From Phycisphaerales bacterium (lineage in GTDB: Bacteria; Planctomycetota; Phycisphaerae; Phycisphaerales; UBA1924): a stretch of DNA of 64,000 nucleotides. Below are positions 25,529 to 34,191 of this stretch, piece by piece. The stretch covers positions 365,503 to 429,502 of the forward strand of contig JAHDXL010000005.1 in NCBI GenBank assembly GCA_023382935.1, written 5' to 3'. Under the pieces are notes generated by a model that saw only the letters and a program-made list of their open reading frames with translations, had not been told where the DNA came from and made no database searches. Within the stretch, counting starts at the first letter, position 1. Every line of letters starts with the position of its first letter. Both the position numbers and the translations under genes were made by a program.

Positions 25529-27766
25529 TCAACCGCCGGCGTTCTGGGACATCCTCGACACGATGGCCGGGGCCTGCTGGCTCTGGAGCAGGATGACGGC
25601 CGCCCCGAGTTGGAGGTCCATGCCATCGCGGAGCAGACGGTTGGGGTCGGGACGATCGGCGTTGACGATGATCTTGCCGTCCTGGTCCATCGGCAGGATG
25701 TCGGCATCTCGCCGCAGCAGAAGGGCCTGCATTTCCTGGTCAGGGAGCATGTCGATCGTCAGGTCGGGAGAGATGCCCCACTCCGTGGCGCCGGGGCGGC
25801 GGTGGATCATGTGGTTGGTCCGCAGTTTGTAATATTGCGTGGTCAACTTCATGAGCGTCTTTTCGTCGCCCGGGATCGGGAACACGTTTTGGACGCTTCC
25901 CTTGCCGAAACTGCGCCGCCCGACGAGCAGGGCGCGGATCTTGCCCTCTTCAGCATGGGCCTGGATGGCGCCGGAGACGATCTCGCTGGCCGATGCCGAG
26001 CCCTCGTTGATGAGCACCACCACAGGTATGTCGCTCAGGTTGACCGAGTCAGGGACGCGGCGGGCCGACTGCTGGTCGCGGGTGCGTCCGGCGCCGTCCT
26101 CGGTGCGCACGATCAGCCCGTTGTTGACAAAGCGGCTGGCGATTTCGACCGCCTGATCGAGCAGGCCGCCGGGGTTGAAGCGCAGGTCGAGTATGAGGCC
26201 ATTGAGGCCCTGAGCGCGCATGGCGCGGATGGCACGGTCAAACTCGGAGGTGGTCTTCTCGCTGAAGCCGGTCAGGCGGATGTATCCCACGCCGGCCTCG
26301 GGATCGACGAACCAGTTCCAGTCGTCGTCGCCGACGCCGGTCTTCTCCCAGCCCTTGACGCTGGGCAGTTCGATAACCTGGCGCACCAGTTGGAAGTCGA
26401 TGGAGACGGGCTGGCCGTTCTCGTCACGCCGTTCGACGGTCAGGGTGACCGGGGTGCCCTTGGGACCGGTAATGACGTCGACAGCCTGGTCGAGGGTGAA
26501 ACCGACGGTGGACTGTCCGTCGACCTTCTTGATCAGGTCGTCGGGTCGGACTCCGGCGCGCTGGGCGGGCGAGCCTTCCATAGGCGTGACGACCATGATG
26601 TTCTGGGCCTCGTCGAGTTGGATGGAGATTCCGACGCCGACGAACTCGCCTCGAGTGGCTCGCTCGAAGCGTGCCAGTTCATCGGGCCAGATGATCTGGG
26701 AATAGGGGTCGAGCGCACCCATCGCGCCGTTCCCGAACTCGTGGGCCAGGGCGCTGGCCGGGATGTTGACCGTCATCGTGTTGGCGCGGATGAGGCTCTC
26801 GGCGACGTTATAGATGTCGTGACGGGTCACTGGCTGAGTGCGGTCAAGCAGTTTGGCACGAATCGCGCCGATCTCGTTGATGAACTCGCTCCGGGTCTTC
26901 TCGTCGGCCAGACCGGTGAATACGCCGGCCAGTTCCGGAGTCCGGACGAGCGTTTCAACCGCGTCGAGCCCGCTGACCAGAACGTTGGAAAGCGGGATGC
27001 CGTCGACGTGGTTATAGGTGCGGGTGATCGCTTGGAGCACCGTCTGCATGCGCACGTCGGAGATCTTGGTCTCCCACGAGTCGCCGACCGGGTTGTAGGG
27101 GGGAAAGGGCTCCTGACCGGCCGCGACGCGACGCTGGTTGCGCATCTCGGCGAACGTGCGCGGCGAGTAGGTGCTGATCTGCGCCAGGCGCATGTCCAGA
27201 TCGCGACGCTGCTCCTTGTAGCGTTCCTCGTTTTCAAATAGCAGGTCAAGCCGGGCGTACAACTCGCTGGCGATCAGCCATTCGCCTCGGTCGGCCGACT
27301 CGCGGGCGACGCGCTCGGCGGTTCGGACCAGTTGTACCACGCGCGGTTCGGCGAGAAACGCATCTCGCGAGAGCATGAGCATCTCGAGTTCGTTGCCAAC
27401 ACGCAGCGCTTCGGAAAGCGCGATAGGGTCGTCGCCCTTGGCGAGGAACTCGTCGAGTTCGGCACTGGCCTTCTCGATCGCTTCGACACGCTTCTGTTCA
27501 CGTTGGGCAAGGTGCAACTTGAACTCGTCGATCGACTTCTGGAGATACTCGGCCGCCCGTGGGTCGGCCTGAGCGATCGACTCGAGTTTGGCCAGCAGAT
27601 CCTGCTCCGAGCCACCGTCGGCCGCGTGCCAAACCTGCCCGGACCATGACTCGACGGTTGCAGCGGCCTCGGCCTGCGGCTGCGCCACGCTCGGCCCCGC
27701 GAAAAACGACGGGGCAAGCCCCACCAGTACCCACAAGGCCCTCCACTGCACACGATTCGTTGCCAT
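25529..27766 (-). CDS. Carboxyl-terminal (S41) processing protease with PDZ domain
   Basis: The 745-residue protein has a signal peptide (WRALWVLVGLAPSFFAGPSVAQ), a long helical N-terminal region (residues about 40-260), a PDZ domain around 415-500 (MEGSPAQRAGVRPDDLIKKV), and the S41 catalytic domain. The catalytic Ser is in GSASASEI near residue 605, with Lys in GRRSFGKGSVQ about 25 residues later. It probably cleaves exported proteins near their C-termini. The helical N-terminal extension is much longer than in CtpA and may bind partners. ATG 27766 is chosen because it directly precedes the signal peptide. Confidence 0.88.
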   Translation of the reverse strand: MATNRVQWRALWVLVGLAPSFFAGPSVAQPQAEAAATVESWSGQVWHAADGGSEQDLLAKLESIAQADPRAAEYLQKSIDEFKLHLAQREQKRVEAIEKASAELDEFLAKGDDPIALSEALRVGNELEMLMLSRDAFLAEPRVVQLVRTAERVARESADRGEWLIASELYARLDLLFENEERYKEQRRDLDMRLAQISTYSPRTFAEMRNQRRVAAGQEPFPPYNPVGDSWETKISDVRMQTVLQAITRTYNHVDGIPLSNVLVSGLDAVETLVRTPELAGVFTGLADEKTRSEFINEIGAIRAKLLDRTQPVTRHDIYNVAESLIRANTMTVNIPASALAHEFGNGAMGALDPYSQIIWPDELARFERATRGEFVGVGISIQLDEAQNIMVVTPMEGSPAQRAGVRPDDLIKKVDGQSTVGFTLDQAVDVITGPKGTPVTLTVERRDENGQPVSIDFQLVRQVIELPSVKGWEKTGVGDDDWNWFVDPEAGVGYIRLTGFSEKTTSEFDRAIRAMRAQGLNGLILDLRFNPGGLLDQAVEIASRFVNNGLIVRTEDGAGRTRDQQSARRVPDSVNLSDIPVVVLINEGSASASEIVSGAIQAHAEEGKIRALLVGRRSFGKGSVQNVFPIPGDEKTLMKLTTQYYKLRTNHMIHRRPGATEWGISPDLTIDMLPDQEMQALLLRRDADILPMDQDGKIIVNADRPDPNRLLRDGMDLQLGAAVILLQSQQAPAIVSRMSQNAGG

Positions 27767-27994
27767 GCTCACTCCAGGCTTGGTTGAAATGCTCGCAGAC
27801 GGTGTCCACGGGCGTTCGAATGTGGTGCGAACAACTCTCCTACGCACGTCGCGCCCCGTTTGATCGACCCCCCGTCTTGGGGGCTGAACAACAGGGTTGC
27901 AGGTGGTTGGAATCCGCATGATATCGGATGGTTGCCGGTGCGCAAACCGTCAAAGTCCAGACGGAACAGATCCACAACCCACAAGAGGCGGCAG

Positions 27995-29251
27995 TTATTC
28001 GCGGACCTGGACGGGACGGGTACGGGAAAGGCGCCGCGCGCCGATCAGGCCGATGATGACGATCAGGGCGGCGATGGGGCCTGCGATGGCGACCACCGCT
28101 AGATCGAGGTGATCGCTTTCCCGTCCCGCCGCCGCCACGGCCAGCAGGCCGCAGGCGGGTCCGCCGGCGTAGCCGAAGCCGATGACGGTTTCATGTCGTC
28201 CGCCATCGTCGACATTGGAACCTCCAATCTCCATGCCGTAGTAGAGCGACGCGACGTAGACCAACCCTGCCGAGCAGCCGAAGATGGCCAGTCCGGCGAA
28301 GAAGGCTGGCAGGGCGATCGGTCCGCAGCGTGGGGAGAGAACGGCCAGGGCGAACCCGACGATCAGCCCGACGCCGCCAAGGAGGAGCGGAAGCCATCGG
28401 CCATGCCACCCGTGCCAAAACTCAAAAAGGGCGAAGGTGCAGAGCCGAGCGACGAGCCACGCGGAGAAGGCAGGGGCTTTCCAGGTCATGCTGACGCCGA
28501 GGACGCCCAGAACCGCCGGGATGGTGGGCCCGAGGTTGGAGATGAGGAGGTACGAAGCGGGCAAGAGGACGCGGGAAACGCGAAGGAGGGAGGGATAACG
28601 TGGATCAAACACATGGGGTTCGTCGTCAAGGTGGCGCGGAGGGTGCCGGGGCAGCGGCAGGAGCAGGAGCCCGGCCAGCACATGGGCAGCCCCGACCCAG
28701 AGGAGCACCGTCATCGGACTTTTCTCGGCGTAGGGCGCGATAAGCCACATCGAGACGATCACGGCCGAGGCCCAGACGATGTTGAACCAGCCGATCGCGG
28801 AGCGAAGGTTGGAGCCTCGGCGTCCGCCGGAGATGTAGGCCTCGACGATGGGCCAGAGGCATCCGGTTAGCAGGCCAAAGACGGTGACGAGCGTCCAGAG
28901 CGTCCAGGCGGGGGGCACAGCGGTGCGCGAGCCGACGACCAGGACCGGAAGCGGAGCAGTGAATCCGACCGCGAGGAGCAGGAAGACGCCAACGGTGCGG
29001 GTGGAGACGAGTTTGGTGAGCGAGGTGCGCAGGGCCGAGCCGATGCCGGCGGCGCCGACGATGTAGGCGATGCCCATGACCAGGGCGAGCGTGTAGTTGT
29101 GGGGGCGATCGTAGTTGAGTGCGGACTCGGTGAGGAAGTAGATGCCGCTGGTGACGGCGCCGGAGCCGATGCTGGCCAGGGAAGTCAGCAGCAGGCCGAG
29201 GACAAGCGGCCGGTCGACGCGGAGGGAGGCTTGTGCGGAGGTTGCCATCAT
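27995..29251 (-). CDS. Major facilitator superfamily transporter
   Basis: The 418-residue product has about 12 hydrophobic segments, with a first at about residues 17-40 (LGLLLTSLASIGSGAVTSGI) and a loop of basic and proline residues (LPRHPPRHLDDEPHVFDPRY) between the two halves. This is the standard MFS plan. No substrate-specific motif is recognised, so the substrate is unknown. Two adjacent ATGs (29251 and 29248) could be the start. No strong ribosome-binding site is seen. The tRNA-Arg gene lies just upstream on the opposite strand. Confidence 0.8.
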   Translation of the reverse strand: MMATSAQASLRVDRPLVLGLLLTSLASIGSGAVTSGIYFLTESALNYDRPHNYTLALVMGIAYIVGAAGIGSALRTSLTKLVSTRTVGVFLLLAVGFTAPLPVLVVGSRTAVPPAWTLWTLVTVFGLLTGCLWPIVEAYISGGRRGSNLRSAIGWFNIVWASAVIVSMWLIAPYAEKSPMTVLLWVGAAHVLAGLLLLPLPRHPPRHLDDEPHVFDPRYPSLLRVSRVLLPASYLLISNLGPTIPAVLGVLGVSMTWKAPAFSAWLVARLCTFALFEFWHGWHGRWLPLLLGGVGLIVGFALAVLSPRCGPIALPAFFAGLAIFGCSAGLVYVASLYYGMEIGGSNVDDGGRHETVIGFGYAGGPACGLLAVAAAGRESDHLDLAVVAIAGPIAALIVIIGLIGARRLSRTRPVQVRE

Positions 29252-29279
29252 GGAGCGGTGATCGTAGAGTGAGCCCGTT

Positions 29280-29353
29280 GCGCCCGTAGCTCAATTGGAT
29301 AGAGCGTTGGCCTCCGAAGCCAAAGGTTCCGCGTTCGACTCGCGGCGGGCGTA
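29280..29353 (+). tRNA. tRNA-Arg (anticodon CCG)
   Basis: A full cloverleaf folds. The acceptor stem is GCGCCCG with CGGGCGT, and the D-stem is GCTC with GAGC. The anticodon stem is TTGGC with GCCAA around CTCCGAA, so the anticodon is CCG, reading CGG. The T-arm is CCGCG-TTCGACT-CGCGG and the discriminator base is A at 29353. The CCA end is not encoded (TTG follows). No attachment-site duplication or integrase is seen nearby. Confidence 0.95.
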
Positions 29354-29543
29354 TTGAAGGCGGCAAGGAACACGGGCGGGGCCCCTTGAGGCCATGTCCG
29401 TGTGGCGGGGGCCTGCTGAACACCCGGCCAGAACGAACCGATCAGTTGGAAAGCGCGTAGGAGAGCGGAGGGTTCGCCGACGGGGCGGAGACGGTGACTA
29501 CCCTATATGCGGTGCCGTTCTCTCGTTTCCAGGGAGGAAAAGC

Positions 29544-30425
29544 ATGGCTGGCTTGAACGTGTTGGCGAGTGTGCTGGTTGGATTGGGGGCGCAGGCGCAG
29601 CCGGACAAGCCCGTCGTTGATCGGCCGCAGGCGGAGAAGCCAGTGGTGACCCAACCGGAGGCGGAGCCTGAGCAGCCTCTGGACACGAGCAACCTGCCCG
29701 AGGCCGAGGCAATCTTCAAGCGCTATGTGGAGGCGTTGGGCGACCCCGAGGCGATGAAGAAGATCCACAGCATGAAGATCGACGGGCGCTACGTCGGTCG
29801 CCCGTTCGAGTTTGCGGCCAGGCTGACCATCTGGCGTGAGTATCCCAACAAGTTCCACTTGAAGATCGCAGAGCCCGCAGGGGAGACGATTGAAGTCGGC
29901 TTCGACGGGAGCAAGGGATGGGAGCGGCAGCCGGGGGTGGGCCTGCGGATGATCGAGGGTCTGCGGCTGATCGAACTGAGAGACTCAAGCGACTTCTGGG
30001 GAGAAGCGAACTGGGAAACGCGGTACATCGAGTGGAAGGTGCTGGGGCGGACGACAGTCGACGGGCAAAAGGCCCTGGGCGTGTACGTCAAGGCGCTGTC
30101 CAACCGAGAGAAGGCCCTGTTATTCTCTGAGGAAACCGGGCTGTACCTGGGGTCGCGGACGTTTACCGTGCATCCTGGAACGGGCCAGCCGTCGGAGTTT
30201 GAGACCGTTCTCAAGCCCTACAAGGAGTTTGACGGTGTCAAGATCCCGATGGGGATGTTGCAGCGATTCAAAGGTGACGAGAAGGCCACGGAGTTTGACT
30301 ACGTGAAATTGGTGCTGAACCCGGAAGAGAAGCACGATTTCTCTCCGCCGGCCGAGTTGCTCGAGAAGATCAAGAACGAGAAGAACAAGCCGACCGAAGC
30401 GCCGCAGCCGGGTGCCGGCGGGTGA
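29544..30425 (+). CDS. Exported protein resembling outer-membrane lipoprotein-sorting family
   Basis: The start ATG has a strong AGGGAGGAAA ribosome-binding site. A short hydrophobic signal (MAGLNVLASVLVGLGAQAQ) is followed by a Pro/Glu/Lys-rich linker of about 40 residues and then a beta-rich domain from about residue 58. Motifs AIFKRYVEALGD, GFDGSKGWERQPG and FDGVKIPMGM are like those in the LolA/LolB-like proteins common in planctomycetes. Length is 293 residues. The role is likely binding of a lipidic or hydrophobic ligand in the periplasm; this is inference from the fold. Confidence 0.72.
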   Translation: MAGLNVLASVLVGLGAQAQPDKPVVDRPQAEKPVVTQPEAEPEQPLDTSNLPEAEAIFKRYVEALGDPEAMKKIHSMKIDGRYVGRPFEFAARLTIWREYPNKFHLKIAEPAGETIEVGFDGSKGWERQPGVGLRMIEGLRLIELRDSSDFWGEANWETRYIEWKVLGRTTVDGQKALGVYVKALSNREKALLFSEETGLYLGSRTFTVHPGTGQPSEFETVLKPYKEFDGVKIPMGMLQRFKGDEKATEFDYVKLVLNPEEKHDFSPPAELLEKIKNEKNKPTEAPQPGAGG

Positions 30426-31145
30426 TCACCTCGCTTCGCAGCAGCGTCCGAATTTCTGGCAGATGGGGTGATCTTGGCATTGACGGACTCGCGCGGTGCA
30501 GACGCGGCGGCCGTGCCAGATGATCTGATGGCTCAAGTCGCACCAGTGTTGGCGCGGCATGAGCACCATGAGTCTTCGCTCGGTGGCGTCGACGCTGGCG
30601 CCCTGGGGGACAAGATCGAAGCGCTGCGCCAGGCGTTGTATGTGCGTGTCGACGACGAAGCCAACGTTGATGCCGAAGGCGTTGCCGAGGACGACGTTGG
30701 CGGTCTTGCGTGCCACCCCGCGCAGAGTGAGCAGTTCGTCCATGGTCTGCGGCACCTGGCCATCGAAGCGATCGCGGATTTCGGTCATGGCGGCGTGGAT
30801 GGACTTGGCCTTGTTGCGGTAGAGACCGATGCTGCGGATGTAAGGCTCGATGCGCTCGGGCGTGGCGGCGGCATAGTCGGCAGGTGTGGGAAAGGCCCTG
30901 AACAGAGCGGGGGTGGCCTTGTTGACGCCGGCGTCGGTCGCTTGGGCCGACAGAATCGTGGCAACGAGAAGTTCCACGGGCGAGTTGAAGTGCAATTCAC
31001 AGTGGGCGCCGGGGTAGTGCTCGGCGAGAAGTGCGGCCAGGGATCGGGCGCGGCGTTTCTCGGCCGGGCTGACCTTCGGAAGCGGGAATGGGATGTCACG
31101 CAGGCCGGGCGGATTGGCGGGCGTTCGGACGGGTTCACCGGGCAT
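30426..31145 (-). CDS. nth: Endonuclease III (DNA glycosylase/AP lyase)
   Basis: Nth removes oxidised pyrimidines and cuts at the abasic site. The 239-residue protein has the helix-hairpin-helix LRGVARKTANVV with catalytic Lys147 and the catalytic Asp166 in VVDTHIQR. The C-terminal iron-sulphur loop has cysteines at 216, 223, 229, 235 and 236. The usual pattern is C-x6-C-x2-C-x5-C, but here it reads C-x6-C-x5-C-x5-CC, so the second gap is longer. ATG 31145 starts two bases after the stop of the upstream membrane-protein gene, indicating an operon. Confidence 0.92.
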   Translation of the reverse strand: MPGEPVRTPANPPGLRDIPFPLPKVSPAEKRRARSLAALLAEHYPGAHCELHFNSPVELLVATILSAQATDAGVNKATPALFRAFPTPADYAAATPERIEPYIRSIGLYRNKAKSIHAAMTEIRDRFDGQVPQTMDELLTLRGVARKTANVVLGNAFGINVGFVVDTHIQRLAQRFDLVPQGASVDATERRLMVLMPRQHWCDLSHQIIWHGRRVCTARVRQCQDHPICQKFGRCCEAR

Positions 31146-31147
31146 CA

Positions 31148-31720
31148 CTAGGCCTTTTCTACCTTTGAGCCACCGCCACTCAGGGTCCACGTCGAGGCGA
31201 TGAGTGTTGCGAAGACGGAGAGCGAGATGAAGCCGTGCGTGCGTGTGGAGGCGGGGTGATCGGTCATGAACTCCGCGTGGCGCATTGCGGCCCGTTCGGA
31301 GTGTCCCGCGCGGGCGGCCTGCCAGTAGGCGCGGGCGTTGGTGTCCATGCGCGGGGAGAGGACGAAGTACTGGTAACTGAATACAACCATGGCGCAGGCG
31401 AGCAGCGCGGCGCGGATCAGCGTTGAGGCCCGCGTCACGGTGTGCCCGAGCACGGCGGCGGCGATGAACGCGATGATCGCCAGCGAGCAGGAGGCGAACT
31501 GGATGATGTCGGCGACTGCGAAAATGCGGGCCTGGATGAAACCGGCGCCCAGGTCGGCCTGGGCGCCGGTGTAGGCCTGGAAGAATCCAAACGTGGGGTC
31601 GAGTTCCCGCATGGTCGTGAAGATGATGCCGGCGACCAGGGCGCCGGTGACCAGCGCCGCCAGCCAGATGGCCAGCGCCGCGATGTGGACGGTTTCGCAG
31701 ATTCGGACGAACGGGCGCAT
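31148..31720 (-). CDS. DUF4149-like integral membrane protein
   Basis: The 190-residue product has four hydrophobic segments: about residues 12-36, 68-92, 98-118 and 160-180. It also has a conserved-looking MRPFVRICETVHIAALAIWL start and a SPRMDTNARA loop before the last helix. This pattern resembles DUF4149 and related small inner-membrane proteins of unknown function. ATG 31720 is chosen as the start of the first helix; the longer frame upstream runs through the opposite gene. It is translationally close to nth. Confidence 0.7.
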   Translation of the reverse strand: MRPFVRICETVHIAALAIWLAALVTGALVAGIIFTTMRELDPTFGFFQAYTGAQADLGAGFIQARIFAVADIIQFASCSLAIIAFIAAAVLGHTVTRASTLIRAALLACAMVVFSYQYFVLSPRMDTNARAYWQAARAGHSERAAMRHAEFMTDHPASTRTHGFISLSVFATLIASTWTLSGGGSKVEKA

Positions 31721-31768
31721 CGGTTTGTCCTCGGGGGCTTTCCGGACTGACCCGGACAGCCTAGAACG

Positions 31769-32524
31769 ATGCCGATGTTCGAACCACTGGAATTGAGTCT
31801 CTCGCTGAGTGACGTGCGGCTGGCTGGCCCGGCACGCTCGATGCCGGCGTGGGTGCGTGAGCAGGGATTTCGGTGGGTGCACCTGAACGCGGCCGCGAGA
31901 GGATTCCGCCCGCGCGAGTTGGACGGCGCGGCTCGACGGGATCTTGCGGCGACTCTTTCGAGGGCCGAAGTGAGGGTGAGCGGGGTCGATCTGTGGATTC
32001 CCCCTCAGCACTTTGCCGAGGCTGTACATGTGGATCGAGCCGTCGACGCGGTGGTGGCGGTGGCTGAGTTGCTCGGGGATCTGGCGCGGCTTCGGGTGAC
32101 CAGAGCCTCGCCGGTGGTGAGCCTGATGCTGCCGGACAAGCCGGCCGAAGGGGTGGCTGCGGCGCTGGCGGCTGCGGGGGAGGCGAGGGGCGTGCTGATC
32201 GTGGATCATTCACCAGCGGCGGGGGCGGATGCGTGGTGGGGGGCCGACCCGGCGACGCTTCTGATGCACGGGGATAATCCGGGCGCGAGCGTGTCGCGGA
32301 GGGGATCGCATGTGCTGTCGGCGCGTTTGAGCGATGCCAACGCGATGGGTCGGTGCGCGGTGGGCTCGGGTCGACTGGACGTGCTGGAGTATGCGATGGC
32401 GCTGACAACGGCCGGGGTGCGAGGTCCGGTGGTGCTCGATGTGCGAGGGCTGCCCGATGCGCTGGGGGGGATTGAGCGTGGGCGGCAGGCGTGGGGCGAG
32501 TCGACGCGGCTTCCCGACGAGTGA
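31769..32524 (+). CDS. Putative TIM-barrel protein, sugar phosphate isomerase/epimerase-like
   Basis: The 251-residue protein shows alternating strand and helix segments, including WVREQGFRWVHLNA, VRVSGVDLWIP, GVLIVDHSPAA and GPVVLDVRG. This arrangement resembles the xylose isomerase-like TIM-barrel (AP endonuclease 2) family. Metal-ligand residues are not certain; candidate His and Asp residues are in VDHS and LMHGDN. It is a single gene, divergent from the membrane-protein gene and ending before a bidirectional terminator. Substrate unknown. Confidence 0.6.
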   Translation: MPMFEPLELSLSLSDVRLAGPARSMPAWVREQGFRWVHLNAAARGFRPRELDGAARRDLAATLSRAEVRVSGVDLWIPPQHFAEAVHVDRAVDAVVAVAELLGDLARLRVTRASPVVSLMLPDKPAEGVAAALAAAGEARGVLIVDHSPAAGADAWWGADPATLLMHGDNPGASVSRRGSHVLSARLSDANAMGRCAVGSGRLDVLEYAMALTTAGVRGPVVLDVRGLPDALGGIERGRQAWGESTRLPDE

Positions 32525-32561
32525 GCAGAGGCGGAGCGATGGGGCCGGCGAAGAAAAGAGA

Positions 32562-32588
32562 AGAGGCCCCGGACCGTCCGGGGCCTCT
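32562..32588. terminator. Bidirectional terminator hairpin
   Basis: AGAGGCCCCGGA pairs perfectly with TCCGGGGCCTCT (12 bp) around CCG. It lies between convergent genes ending at 32524 and 32627. An A-rich run precedes it on the + strand (aagaaaagagaa), which gives U-rich RNA for the minus-strand transcript. Confidence 0.7.
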
Positions 32589-32626
32589 CGAGAAACACAG
32601 ACCTTGAGGCGTACGAGTCGATGGAA

Positions 32627-33367
32627 TCAGCGACGACGACGGGTGGCGACCAGCCCGCCGAGACCGAGCAGGGCAAAGGCGCCCGGAGCGGGAATCACGT
32701 CGACGCGGTAACCGAGGTCAGCGGGGGTGGCTCCGCCGCTGAAGACGTAGAAGCCGGCCGGAGGCGACGAGGGGTCATCCTTGTAGAAGGAGACGGGGCT
32801 GGAGCCGATGGTGACGGGGCTGAGGGAGGCGACGCCCATGCGGATGGAGCCGCCGGTGTGGGCCACGCGGGCCTGGGTAGCGAGGATGTTGGCGGTGTCG
32901 AGGTTGATGCCGAATCCCGACAGGCCGGTGAAGGTCACGACGCTGTAATAGCCGGGCGACAGCGCGCTGATCCCGAAGTTGATCTGGCCGATGAATCCGC
33001 CGATAAAGGAGGAGTCGCTGATGCGGTAGAAGCGCACGTCGACGTCGTAGGTGTTGATGACGCCGGTGTTTCCGCTGGCGCTGTTGAAGACCGTGAGGCT
33101 GAAGGCGTCGAGGACGCCGGTGCCGGTCATGTTGAGTGTGTCGCCCCAGCGGGTGTTGAGGTTCAGGGATGACGTGGCAGCGTTCGCAGCACTGCTCGTG
33201 TTGCTGTAGATGGTGATGGGCGTGCCGCGCTGTTGGCTGTGGGTGTTGCCATGCACGTCGGTGAAGATATGCCCGGCGAACTGGAGATTATCCTCCATGA
33301 TGACGTCGGCGGAAGCGACGCCGGCGATGGCCACGAGGGCCAGAGCGCCCAGAATTGTCTTGCTCAT
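32627..33367 (-). CDS. PEP-CTERM-like sorted exported protein
   Basis: The 246-residue protein has a signal peptide (MSKTILGALALVAIAGVASA) and ends with a PEP-CTERM-type tail. The tail is an IPAPG motif, a hydrophobic helix (AFALLGLGGLVA) and a final TRRRR cluster. Such tails are recognised by exosortase and removed when the protein is attached at the cell surface. The body is Ser/Thr/Gly-rich and beta-rich, with no enzyme motif seen. A GGAG ribosome-binding site is placed well before ATG 33367. No exosortase gene is in the window. Confidence 0.82.
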   Translation of the reverse strand: MSKTILGALALVAIAGVASADVIMEDNLQFAGHIFTDVHGNTHSQQRGTPITIYSNTSSAANAATSSLNLNTRWGDTLNMTGTGVLDAFSLTVFNSASGNTGVINTYDVDVRFYRISDSSFIGGFIGQINFGISALSPGYYSVVTFTGLSGFGINLDTANILATQARVAHTGGSIRMGVASLSPVTIGSSPVSFYKDDPSSPPAGFYVFSGGATPADLGYRVDVIPAPGAFALLGLGGLVATRRRR

Positions 33368-33756
33368 CTCTCGAACTCCTGTGGAAACTCAACGCAATTG
33401 CAGCGGCGGCGGCCCCGGGAACACTCCGAGCGCGCAACTCACGTCGATGCTTTCGTGTTGTACCTGTCTCTCCGAAACGACTCAGAACGAGCGCTCGCGA
33501 AGTCCTGTCTCTCTGTTGACGTCCCGAGCGCGGAAACACGCTGAAAGGACACTCATCTCCTCTGGGCGGATAGTGTGCCCGAACTGCGATGCCGTGTCAA
33601 CAGGTGGGGAGCGATTTGCCCTACGAAGCACCATCCGCCTGTGCATAACTCGAATCATGCGCCCAATAACTGACCCCCATTCGGCCCCAGCCGGATTTCG
33701 TTCGCACTTGGAGTGAATCTAGATTCTGAACCGCCGACGGGTCGAATCGGGGTCAC
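33368..33756. other. 389-bp spacer between yraN and the PEP-CTERM-like gene
   Basis: No open frame here looks like a gene. It contains a short palindrome CGAGCGCTCG (33488-33497) and a candidate minus-strand promoter (33570-33600). It probably carries the leader and promoter of the PEP-CTERM-like gene and the 3' end of the yraN transcript. Confidence 0.5.
33570..33600 (-). promoter_or_regulatory. Candidate promoter for the PEP-CTERM-like gene
   Basis: On the minus strand a perfect TTGACA (33600-33595) is followed after 19 bases by CACTAT (33575-33570), about 200 bases before the ATG at 33367. The -35 box is strong and the -10 box is weak, so support is modest. Confidence 0.3.
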
Positions 33757-34191
33757 TCAGCCCCGCGGCCTGGCCGACACGGCGTTGACGTGGTGCCGGA
33801 TCTCGGGCTGGTCGCCTTGCTGGGGGAAGTCGACGGCGATGACGTCGATCCGGAAGGGACGCCCGCTCCACCCGTTGGAACGGCGGAGCGAACGGGCGAT
33901 GCGCATGAGTCGTTCGCGTTTCTCGGCGTCAACGGCACGCTCGGGCTCGTGGGGGCCTCGCTCGGTGGTCGGACGGCGCCGGGTCTTGACCTCGACCAGG
34001 ATGATGCCGTTGGTGCGGGGGTCTTCGCAGATCAGGTCAGCCTCGCCAGCGGTGCTCTTGAGATTATGCCCGAGCACGCGGTATCCCTTGCCGGCCAAGT
34101 AGCGGGCGGCCACCTGTTCGCCCTTGCGTCCCAGGTCGGGAGACGGACGAAGCCGCGAGAGCAAGTGCTGGAGCAGGTCGGCCGGGCTCAT
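33757..34191 (-). CDS. YraN family (UPF0102) nuclease-like protein
   Basis: The 144-residue protein has the family pattern: GRKGEQVAARYLAGKGYRVL, then GEADLICEDP and ILVEVKTRRR. This is the restriction-endonuclease-like core (E...D...ExK). YraN proteins are conserved in bacteria and their physiological substrate is not firmly known. Its start overlaps the stop of the upstream lipoprotein gene by four bases, so the two are translated as a unit. Confidence 0.9.
   Translation of the reverse strand: MSPADLLQHLLSRLRPSPDLGRKGEQVAARYLAGKGYRVLGHNLKSTAGEADLICEDPRTNGIILVEVKTRRRPTTERGPHEPERAVDAEKRERLMRIARSLRRSNGWSGRPFRIDVIAVDFPQQGDQPEIRHHVNAVSARPRG

Noticed and set aside
24136-25596. 486-codon plus-strand frame
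   Set aside because: It is the antisense of pdhA; the sense strand has the complete ThDP motif.
29280-29353. tRNA-Arg as an integration site
   Set aside because: No integrase, no direct repeat of the tRNA 3' end and no change of gene type were seen nearby.
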